Assembly: GCA_030529945.1 (NCBI GenBank)
Contig: JAUMVX010000011.1
Coordinates: forward strand, 1-57,508
Direction of reading: 5' to 3'
DNA: 57,508 nucleotides
Source of the DNA: Bacteroidia bacterium
Lineage (GTDB): Bacteria > Bacteroidota > Bacteroidia > Bacteroidales > UBA932
Shown here: positions 51,112 through 57,508 of the stretch, piece by piece
How the letters are laid out: every line of letters begins with the position of its first letter
Numbering within the stretch: position 1 is the first letter of the stretch
Made by a program: the position numbers and the translations under genes
Notes under the pieces: generated by a model
The model's input: the letters and a program-made list of their open reading frames with translations, nothing else
The model's database searches: none
What the model was told of the DNA's origin: nothing

Positions 51112-52047
51112 TCAATACCTCACTTTAGAGAGAAAGAGCGGATGGCCGGGGACGGACTCGCCGGCGGCGCAGCGGCTGCCGCCGGAAAGGAGGAGGGTGA
51201 AGTCCTCTATGCTGCGTTTGCCCCGGCCCACTTCGAGGAGCGAACCCACCACGGCCCTGACCATATTGCGCAGAAAACGGTCGGCGCTTATGCGGAAGTA
51301 CCAGTAGTCCTGTCCGGGGGAAGCAAGGCAAGGGCTGCAGCCGGAAGCGGCCGGAAGCGGATGTGAAAAACTGTCCGGATTGGCCGGGGACGGCCGGGAG
51401 AAAAAATCAGGATTGGCCGGGGACGGCCGGAAGGAATCTGCCTCCGGCTGCCCGGGAAGCGGAGCCGGAGCACCCATAACCGCGATGTGCGAGGGGGTAT
51501 AAGGCTTCCAGAATGCTTCCTCGACGGTGCAGATGCTGCTTTTCGTGTCGCTGCCTACTTTCTGGAAGCAGGAGAAGTCGTGCGTGCCCGTGAGCTTGGC
51601 GGCAGCGCGGTTCATCGCGTCGAAGTCCAGCGGAAAAGTGTAGAGCAGCGAGTATCTTTCCATGAACGGATCCTTATGCGTATGCAGAAAATATGTATAT
51701 TCGCGCCTCACCGCGCTGAAGCGTGCGTGATACTCCGTCCCGTGCGCATCGGCGCTTCCGGGACATAGTCCGAGCACCTTGTGTACGGCGATTTCACGGG
51801 GGAGGATGGCATTTAATTTGTAGCAAATCTGCGCCGTGTCCAGAGGCCCCTCGAAGTCGAAATGGGCGGCGTATCCGCAGGCATTGACGCCCGTATCGGT
51901 CCTTCCGGCACCGGTCACGCGGATGCGGCATCTCAGCAGTGCCGACAGCGCTTTCTCGATGCTGTCCTGGACGGTCCGTGCATCGGGCTGGCTCTGCCAC
52001 CCGCAAAAGCCGCTCCCGTCGTAGGAAAGTGAAATGAAATAACGCAT
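51112..52047 (-). CDS. truA: tRNA pseudouridine(38-40) synthase with repeat insertion
   Basis: 311 aa from the ATG at 52047; typical TruA is about 245-270. The catalytic Asp51 lies in AGRTDTGVNA. Further blocks are NAILPREIAVH, FHARF-like YHARFSAVRREYTYF, GTHDFSCFQKVGSD and RISADRFLRNMVRAVVGSL. Residues about 191-247 are a Pro/Ser/Ala/Asn-rich insertion with a duplicated RPSPANPD unit, placed before the conserved YWYFRISADRFL strand. The upstream open frame (58 codons) is discarded because a -7 box TAATTTTG lies 5 nt before this ATG. Confidence 0.92.
   Translation of the reverse strand: MRYFISLSYDGSGFCGWQSQPDARTVQDSIEKALSALLRCRIRVTGAGRTDTGVNACGYAAHFDFEGPLDTAQICYKLNAILPREIAVHKVLGLCPGSADAHGTEYHARFSAVRREYTYFLHTHKDPFMERYSLLYTFPLDFDAMNRAAAKLTGTHDFSCFQKVGSDTKSSICTVEEAFWKPYTPSHIAVMGAPAPLPGQPEADSFRPSPANPDFFSRPSPANPDSFSHPLPAASGCSPCLASPGQDYWYFRISADRFLRNMVRAVVGSLLEVGRGKRSIEDFTLLLSGGSRCAAGESVPGHPLFLSKVRY
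51377..51430 (-). repeat. 33-bp-period tandem repeat in truA
   Basis: A 21-bp sequence (beginning GGATTGGCCGGGGACGGCC on the plus strand) is repeated exactly at 51377-51397 and 51410-51430. Translated, it gives RPSPANPD twice inside the insertion. Confidence 0.85.
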
Positions 52048-52052
52048 AGGCG

Positions 52053-52060
52053 CAAAATTA
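52053..52060 (-). promoter_or_regulatory. truA promoter -7 box
   Basis: TAATTTTG on the minus strand ends 5 nt before the truA ATG. The transcript would begin at or very near the start codon. Confidence 0.6.
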
Positions 52061-52071
52061 GGAAAATAAAT

Positions 52072-53064
52072 ATGGAAAATGTAAACATCAAGGAACTCAA
52101 CGACCGCATTCAGCAAGAAAGTGCGTTCGTGGACCTCCTGTCTATGGAAATGGGTAAGGTCATTGTGGGTCAGAAAGCTCTTGTGGAGAACCTTCTCATC
52201 GGACTTCTCGCTAACGGACACATCCTTCTCGAAGGTATGCCCGGACTGGCGAAAACATTAGCCATCAATACCTTGTCTCAGGCGGTCAATGCCCGATTCA
52301 GCCGTATCCAGTTCACTCCCGACCTCCTGCCGGCCGATGTGATAGGCACGCTCATATACTCGCAGAAGAACGAGGCCTTCGAAGTTCACAAGGGCCCCGT
52401 TTTCGCGAACTTCGTCCTCGCGGACGAAATCAACCGTTCCCCGGCGAAGGTGCAGTCCGCCCTGCTCGAAGCTATGCAGGAGCGGCAGGTGACTATCGGC
52501 GACCGGACTTTCCCTCTGCCGGACCCGTTCCTCGTGATGGCCACGCAGAACCCTGTCGAGCAGGAAGGCACCTATCCTCTTCCGGAGGCCCAGGTGGACC
52601 GTTTTATGCTGAAGGTCGTGGTGAGCTATCCTAAAAAGGAAGAGGAACGCCTCATCGTGAGGATGAATAACAGCGGCACCTTCCCGAAAGCCTCCCCTGT
52701 AGTGAGTCCGGAGGACATCATCCGCGCCCGCGGGGTCGTGCGCGAAGTCTATATGGACGAAAAGATAGAGCGCTACATCGTGGACATAGTTTACGCGACC
52801 CGTACCCCGGAGGACTACGGTCTCGCTTCTCTTAAGGACCTCATCTCCTACGGCGCGTCCCCTCGTGCCAGCATCTCCCTGAGTATGGCGGCGAAGGCCT
52901 ACGCGTTCATCAAGCGGCGCGGCTACGTGATTCCGGAGGATGTGCGCGCCGTCTGCAATGAAGTGATGCGCCACCGCATCGGACTCAGCTACGAAGCCGA
53001 AGCTGAGAATGTCAGGGCCGAGGAAATCATCTCCAAGGTCGTAAACGCCGTCAATGTTCCGTAG
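52072..53064 (+). CDS. MoxR-family AAA+ ATPase
   Basis: 330 aa. Walker A GMPGLAKT is at 55-62; Walker B and the family motif are LADEINRSPAKVQSALLEAM, then ATQNPVEQEGTYPLPEAQVDRFM. MoxR ATPases act as chaperones with VWA-domain partners. Here the DUF58 protein and two VWA proteins follow in order. No -7 box was seen within the short divergent spacer with truA. Confidence 0.95.
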   Translation: MENVNIKELNDRIQQESAFVDLLSMEMGKVIVGQKALVENLLIGLLANGHILLEGMPGLAKTLAINTLSQAVNARFSRIQFTPDLLPADVIGTLIYSQKNEAFEVHKGPVFANFVLADEINRSPAKVQSALLEAMQERQVTIGDRTFPLPDPFLVMATQNPVEQEGTYPLPEAQVDRFMLKVVVSYPKKEEERLIVRMNNSGTFPKASPVVSPEDIIRARGVVREVYMDEKIERYIVDIVYATRTPEDYGLASLKDLISYGASPRASISLSMAAKAYAFIKRRGYVIPEDVRAVCNEVMRHRIGLSYEAEAENVRAEEIISKVVNAVNVP

Positions 53065-53124
53065 CGGAGGCTGCGGGAGCGATTACCGGAAAGTCCGCGT
53101 AAGAATTAATCAATACAGCTTCTT

Positions 53125-54015
53125 GTGGAAAGCACTGATGCGAAAGACCTTCTGAAGAAGGTCAGACAGATAGAAATAAAGACCAAGGCTCTCAGCCACC
53201 AGATTTTCGCCGGCGAGTACCATTCGGCCTTCAAGGGCCGCGGAATGGCGTTCAGCGAGGTCCGCGAGTACCGCTACGGCGACGATGTGCGCAATATGGA
53301 CTGGAATGTCACCGCCCGTCTGAGAGCGCCGTACGTGAAGGTGTTCGAAGAGGAGCGCGAACTCACCGTCGTGCTGCTCATAGACGTGAGCCGTTCCGGA
53401 CTCTTCGGTACGGTCTCCCGGACCAAGCGCGGACTCATCACCGAGATAGCGGCGGTACTGTCCTTCTCGGCCATCCTGAACAACGACAAAGTCGGAGCTC
53501 TCTTCTTCTCCGACCGCGTGGAGGAGTTCATCCCCCCGAAGAAGGGCCGCAGCCACCTTCTGCGCATCATCCGCGAACTCATAGAACTCAAGCCTACCTC
53601 GGACGGGACCGACATCGGCGCGGCCCTGAGGTTTCTGGCGAACGCTATGAAGAAGAAGTGCACCGCGTTCCTGCTGAGCGATATGCTCGATGCCGGTCCC
53701 GGCTGCAGTCCGCGTTACGAGGAGGCGCTCAAGGTCGCTTCCTCCCGCCACGACCTCTCGGTGATCAAGGTTTACGACCCGCGCGAGCAGAGCATCCCTA
53801 ATGTCGGCCTGGTGCACGTGAAAGATTCCGAGTCGGGCAAGTCAGCCTGGGTGAACACAGCATCCCGCAAGACTCGCGAGAGCTACGCCGAGTGGTTCGC
53901 GGCCATTTCCGCCGCCGAGACGGGAATCTTCCGCAAATACAAGATAGACAGCGTGGACATCGCCACCTCCGATGACTATGTCAAGCGCCTGATGATGTTT
54001 TTCAAGACAAAATGA
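53125..54015 (+). CDS. DUF58 (VWA-like) protein of the Bat operon
   Basis: 296 aa with a GTG start at 53125. The DUF58 signature is GMAFSEVREYRYGDDVRNMDW. A VWA-like core has VVLLIDVSRSGLFGT with the DxSxS-type motif. It is the standard second gene after moxR and presumably a MoxR client in envelope or stress functions. The stop overlaps the next ATG (ATGA). Confidence 0.9.
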   Translation: MESTDAKDLLKKVRQIEIKTKALSHQIFAGEYHSAFKGRGMAFSEVREYRYGDDVRNMDWNVTARLRAPYVKVFEEERELTVVLLIDVSRSGLFGTVSRTKRGLITEIAAVLSFSAILNNDKVGALFFSDRVEEFIPPKKGRSHLLRIIRELIELKPTSDGTDIGAALRFLANAMKKKCTAFLLSDMLDAGPGCSPRYEEALKVASSRHDLSVIKVYDPREQSIPNVGLVHVKDSESGKSAWVNTASRKTRESYAEWFAAISAAETGIFRKYKIDSVDIATSDDYVKRLMMFFKTK

Positions 54016-55025
54016 AAGCTGCAATAAGACATACCGCGACAGCTCTCGCCGCCTGCGCGCTTCTTCTCGGCCTTACGGCCAATTCCGGCCTCCACCCGGT
54101 GACCGGTTCCTTCGTCGAGCAGCTGCAGAAGCGGGATTCCATCCTCATCGCGGACCAGCTCCGCTACGGCTTCAGCCTGCAGGATGTGGAGGAGGGCACC
54201 CGCATAGCCCTGCCCGACTGGTCCTCAGCCCTGAAGGACACTCTGACGATGGTGGAGAACTGGAAACTCGACACGCTGAAAGTGAAGGGCCGCGAGAGTT
54301 CCCGCAAATACGACATCCGGGGCTATATGATACTCGCCCCTTTCGAGGCCGGAGAATACCATCTTCCGCAGATAACTCTCGAACGCACTGCTCCGGGGGG
54401 CGCGGTGGACACCCTGATTTTCGACGCTCAGACCCTGACGGTCACCACACTGCCGGTGGATACGGCCACATTCGTGATTCACGACATCAAGGGACAGATA
54501 CGCTATCCGCTGACATTCCGGGAACTGATTCCCTACATTCTGGGCTTCCTGCTGCTGGCCGGCATCGTGGCCGGGCTCACGCTCCTGATACTGCGCCGCC
54601 GCAGAAACAGACTCGCGCAGACACGCGGCGAACCCGCCTACATCGTGGCGCTCCGCGCTCTGGACAAGTTCAGAGGCGACAAATACTGGGCTCCCGATAA
54701 GCAGAAGTCATACTATTCGGGCCTGACCGACACACTGCGCGAATACATCGCGGCAACCTTCGGGATAGATGCCAGAGAGATGACCACCGCCGAGATTTTC
54801 GCGGCTCTCAAAGGCAGGGAGCACATCAGCTCCGACATATATGACGAAACCCGCTCGCTCTTCGAACTCGCGGACTTCGTCAAATTCGCCAAGCACACGG
54901 CGGACGAGCAGGAGAACGCCCGGGCCTTGCCCGCGGCCGTGCGCTTCGTCACCTCGACATATCAGTCCATAATGGACGAGGAAGCCGCTTCGGCGGAGAA
55001 ACAGAAAGCTGAAAAGGAGGCCTGA
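54012..55025 (+). CDS. Bat-operon membrane protein (BatD-like/DUF4381-like position)
   Basis: 337 aa. An N-terminal signal segment (HTATALAACALLLGLTA), a periplasmic beta-rich domain (about 40-170), one helix (LIPYILGFLLLAGIVAGLTLLIL), then a cytoplasmic helical domain (ALRALDKFRGDKYW, YYSGLTDTLREYI, ...LFELADFVKFAKH). This arrangement fits the protein usually encoded between DUF58 and batA in Bacteroidetes. Its precise function is not established. Confidence 0.75.
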   Translation: MKAAIRHTATALAACALLLGLTANSGLHPVTGSFVEQLQKRDSILIADQLRYGFSLQDVEEGTRIALPDWSSALKDTLTMVENWKLDTLKVKGRESSRKYDIRGYMILAPFEAGEYHLPQITLERTAPGGAVDTLIFDAQTLTVTTLPVDTATFVIHDIKGQIRYPLTFRELIPYILGFLLLAGIVAGLTLLILRRRRNRLAQTRGEPAYIVALRALDKFRGDKYWAPDKQKSYYSGLTDTLREYIAATFGIDAREMTTAEIFAALKGREHISSDIYDETRSLFELADFVKFAKHTADEQENARALPAAVRFVTSTYQSIMDEEAASAEKQKAEKEA

Positions 55026-55026
55026 A

Positions 55027-56010
55027 ATGTTTTTCGAATACCCCAAACTTCTCTGGCTTCTCGTCCTGCCGCTGCTGCTGATTCTTAACTATATAAGAAT
55101 CGAGCTCACCGACCGCAGGCCCCACCTGCGCGTCCCGGTGCTCGAGCAGTGGCGCAGCGGAGGCCGCACCCCTCTCGCAGTGCTCCGGCACCTGCCGTTC
55201 ATCCTCAGGATAGCGGCTCTGTCGCTCATCATAGTGGCTCTCGCACGTCCGCGTTCTTCCACTCAGACGGACAAGATAGAGTCGGAAGGCATAGACATAG
55301 TACTCACTATGGACGTGTCCACCAGTATGCTTGCCCGGGACTTCAATCCGGACCGCATAAGCGCCGCCAAAGACATCGCCATCGAATTCATCTCCCAGAG
55401 GCCTTCGGACCGCATCGGCATCGTGGTGTTCGCCGGGGAGAGCTACACCCAGTGCCCTCTCACCACCGACAGGGCCACTCTCATAAACCTTATGAAGGAA
55501 GTCCAGACCGACCTCATCGAGGACGGTACGGCAATCGGCAACGGTCTGGCCACCGCAGTGGCCCGTATGAAGGATTCCGATGCCAAGAGCCGCGTGGTCA
55601 TCCTGCTTACCGACGGCGTGAACAACCGGGGTGAGATCTCTCCGCAGACCGCCGCCGAGATCGCGAAGACCTATGGCATCAGAGTCTATACCATCGGTGT
55701 GGGAGCCAACGGAACCGCCCCGTATCCGGTTATGACCCCTTGGGGCGTGCAGCTTCAGGATGTGAGGGTCGAGATCGACGAAGCCCTCCTTCAGGATATC
55801 GCCCGGACTACAGGCGGGCGGTATTTCCGTGCCACGGACAATACCAAACTCTCCGAAATTTACAGCGAGATAAACAGGATGGAGAAGGCCCGCACCACCA
55901 TAGACAGTTTCCCTGTCTATACGGAACTTTTCGACCGCTTCGGCCTCGCGGCGCTGCTGTGCCTGCTTCTGGAGATGCTTCTGAGGGCATTTTTCCGCCC
56001 GCTGCCGTAA
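55027..56010 (+). CDS. batA: VWA-domain membrane protein BatA
   Basis: 327 aa. Two N-terminal helices, then a von Willebrand A domain with the MIDAS motif DVSTS (96-100) and LTDGVNNRGEISP, and one C-terminal helix. Bat proteins were linked to oxygen tolerance in Bacteroides fragilis. Start ATG 55027 is 1 nt after the preceding stop. Confidence 0.92.
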   Translation: MFFEYPKLLWLLVLPLLLILNYIRIELTDRRPHLRVPVLEQWRSGGRTPLAVLRHLPFILRIAALSLIIVALARPRSSTQTDKIESEGIDIVLTMDVSTSMLARDFNPDRISAAKDIAIEFISQRPSDRIGIVVFAGESYTQCPLTTDRATLINLMKEVQTDLIEDGTAIGNGLATAVARMKDSDAKSRVVILLTDGVNNRGEISPQTAAEIAKTYGIRVYTIGVGANGTAPYPVMTPWGVQLQDVRVEIDEALLQDIARTTGGRYFRATDNTKLSEIYSEINRMEKARTTIDSFPVYTELFDRFGLAALLCLLLEMLLRAFFRPLP

Positions 56011-56030
56011 ACCGTAAAGATTTTCGAACA

Positions 56031-57032
56031 ATGCTGTATTTCGCAAATAGTCAGTTTCTTTATCTGCTGCTGCTCGTTCCCGTGCCGCTCATAGTCTATG
56101 CTCTGCTGTGCAGGCTGCGCCGCCGCAGGCTCCGCTGTTTCGGGGACGAAGATGCGGTAAACGCTCTTATGCCTTCCCGCTCCGCCGCAAAGCCTTGGGT
56201 GAGAGTCGTGTTCTTCTGCATAGCTTCAGCCTTTTTCGTCATAGGGCTTTCGCGCCCTCTTATCGGAGCGAAACTCAAGGAGCACGAATCCAAGGGCGCT
56301 GAGCTAATGATATGCCTGGACGTGTCGAACTCTATGCTTGCCGAGGACTATTCCCCCTGCCGTCTGGACAGGGCCAAGCTCGCCATCTCACGCATAGTGG
56401 ACAAGCTCCAGGGAGACCGTATCGGGCTTATCCTCTTCGCCGGAACCTCCTTCGTGCAGCTGCCCATCACCACTGACTATGTCTCCGCTAAAATGTTCCT
56501 CAGCAGCGTGAACACTGATTCCGTGCCGGTCCAGGGAACTGCCATAGGAGACGCGCTCACGCTGGCCGCCAAGAGTTTCAGCGCCCAGAGCGAGAAGAGC
56601 CGCGCCATCATAGTCATCACCGACGGCGAGAATCACGAGGACGACGCCGTGGAAGCGGCCAAGCAGATCGCCTCCACCGGGGTGCGCATCTACACCATAG
56701 GCGTAGGTTCCCTCCAGGGCCAGCCGATACCCAAGAACGGGGAGCTTCTCAAGGACAGGGACGGGAACATCGTAGTCACCCGCCTGGACGAGGACACGCT
56801 GCGCAGGATAGCCCGGGAGGGCGGCGGCGCCTACGTGCACGCGGGCAATGAAGAATTCGGCCTCAACCCTATCGTCGAAGACATAAAGAAGATGGAGGCC
56901 GAGAGGTTCAGTTCCGTCGTATTCGAGGAATACGACGAACAATATATGTACTTTTTCGCCGCTGCCCTCTTCTTCCTGATGCTCGAAATGCTGATAGGGG
57001 AAAGAAAGTCGCGCGTAAAACTGTTCGGATGA
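56031..57032 (+). CDS. batB: VWA-domain membrane protein BatB
   Basis: 333 aa from the ATG at 56031; the longer frame back to 55740 lies inside batA. N-terminal helices (FLYLLLLVPVPLIVYALL, VVFFCIASAFFVIGL) are followed by a VWA domain with MIDAS DVSNS (97-101), ITDGENHEDDAV, and a C-terminal helix. It is a paralog of BatA. Its TGA overlaps the batC ATG. Confidence 0.93.
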   Translation: MLYFANSQFLYLLLLVPVPLIVYALLCRLRRRRLRCFGDEDAVNALMPSRSAAKPWVRVVFFCIASAFFVIGLSRPLIGAKLKEHESKGAELMICLDVSNSMLAEDYSPCRLDRAKLAISRIVDKLQGDRIGLILFAGTSFVQLPITTDYVSAKMFLSSVNTDSVPVQGTAIGDALTLAAKSFSAQSEKSRAIIVITDGENHEDDAVEAAKQIASTGVRIYTIGVGSLQGQPIPKNGELLKDRDGNIVVTRLDEDTLRRIAREGGGAYVHAGNEEFGLNPIVEDIKKMEAERFSSVVFEEYDEQYMYFFAAALFFLMLEMLIGERKSRVKLFG

Positions 57033-57508
57033 TGAAAAGGTTTACAGTCATACTTCTGGCATTGACCCTCTCCGCAGGCCTTCAGGCCCAGACGGACCGC
57101 AGCGAGGTGCGTGCGGGGAACCGCAAGTTCCGCAAGGGCGACTACAAGAATGCCGAAATCGATTACAGAAAGGCTCTGGTGAAGGACTCCCTTTCGGTGG
57201 CCGGCTGCTATAATCTCGCTTCGACCCTCTATAGAATGGAGGATTGGGACGGGGCTCAGAAGGCTCTGGAGCCGGTGAAGGAGAGCATTTCCGGAACCCC
57301 GGACGAAGCGGCCTACCGGTATAACGCCGGTGACGTGGCTCTGCAGAAAAAGGATTATGCTGCGGCGGCGGAGGCTTTCAAGCAGTCACTGCTCAAGAAT
57401 CCCGGCGATCTGGACGCGAAGGAGAACTACATCTACGCCAAGCTGATGATGCAGAATCAGCAGAATGGAGGCGGGCAGAATAACCAGGACCAGAACCAGG
57501 ACCAGGAC
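57029..57508 (+). CDS. batC: TPR protein BatC, truncated by the window end
   Basis: 160 codons are visible. A signal peptide (MMKRFTVILLALTLSAGLQA) is followed by TPR repeats (FRKGDYKNAEIDYRKALV, YNLASTLYRMEDWDGAQKAL, YNAGDVALQKKDYAAAAEAF), then a Gln/Asn/Asp-rich stretch that runs off the window. The ATG at 57029 overlaps the batB stop (ATGA). It is the usual next gene after batB, a periplasmic scaffold by inference. Confidence 0.88.
   Translation, partial: MMKRFTVILLALTLSAGLQAQTDRSEVRAGNRKFRKGDYKNAEIDYRKALVKDSLSVAGCYNLASTLYRMEDWDGAQKALEPVKESISGTPDEAAYRYNAGDVALQKKDYAAAAEAFKQSLLKNPGDLDAKENYIYAKLMMQNQQNGGGQNNQDQNQDQD

Noticed and set aside
1-57508. tRNA, rRNA, CRISPR arrays, integrase or transposase genes
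   Set aside because: Looked for by motif (T-loop GGTTCGA-type, regular spaced repeats, tyrosine/serine recombinase or DDE signatures) and none found. Only short repeats and decayed fragments are present.

Overview
The window looks like the chromosome of a Bacteroidales bacterium; an Alistipes-like relative is my guess from memory, not from a search. Three things point that way. Most start regions lack a purine-rich Shine-Dalgarno, while Bacteroidetes-type -7 boxes (TAnnTTTG) precede many genes. The gene neighbourhoods are typical of the phylum: SUI1/DUF4271/hemD/rnpA/yidD, a DUF2723 membrane enzyme, and exbB-exbD-tonB. The right edge carries a moxR-DUF58-bat aerotolerance operon. No tRNA, rRNA, CRISPR array, integrase or transposase gene was seen.

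Layout. (i) 1-5.4 kb is an AT-richer accessory stretch. It holds two paralogous AAA/DUF4143-type ATPases, each behind a repeat-studded promoter, a two-DTG aspartyl-protease-like lipoprotein with a PDZ-like end, two decayed reading frames and a probable dispersed repeat. (ii) 5.5-17.7 kb is core: gpmI, manA, rnr, a MATE exporter, a DUF2723 enzyme, SUI1, DUF4271, hemD, rnpA, yidD. This block is bounded by inverted copies of a ~107 bp repeat. (iii) 17.8-24.4 kb carries pgk, a SAM methyltransferase, a tricorn-like protease and lgt. (iv) 24.4-33.3 kb is one minus-strand operon that I read as a phosphate or polyphosphate system: a DUF47 (PhoU-like) protein, a PiT-like membrane domain fused to a LuxR-type helix-turn-helix, an OprO/P-type porin, a lamin-tail-domain lipoprotein, a CYTH-like protein, a CYTH (triphosphate tunnel) protein, an SLC13/DASS transporter and an unknown two-helix membrane protein. 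(v) 33.5-39.5 kb holds aroE, a SpoU methyltransferase, lysS, recJ and aroK. (vi) 39.4-41.0 kb is an insertion at the 3' end of aroK, with an ATPase gene between direct copies of the aroK 3' end and a scar of a second ATPase gene. (vii) 41-52 kb holds mtaD, ahcY, parC, era, rluB (with a very long Tyr/Arg/Gly-rich N-terminus), tonB, exbD, exbB and truA. (viii) 52-57.5 kb is the moxR/bat operon, cut off inside batC.

The best candidate for something undescribed is the phosphate-like operon, centred on the PiT-like/LuxR fusion. That protein keeps the fold-level pattern of a PiT phosphate transporter but has lost the GANDVANA-type and PVSTTH-type motifs, and it sits beside DUF47, the usual PiT partner. 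It could be a transporter turned into a phosphate-sensing transcription factor. Other unusual signals are a short interspersed motif (GGCCGCTGACGCGTCCAAT and relatives) that enters coding sequences in frame, Pro/Ser-rich in-frame insertions in aroK and truA, tandem duplication of the era 3' end, and the attachment-site-like structure at aroK.
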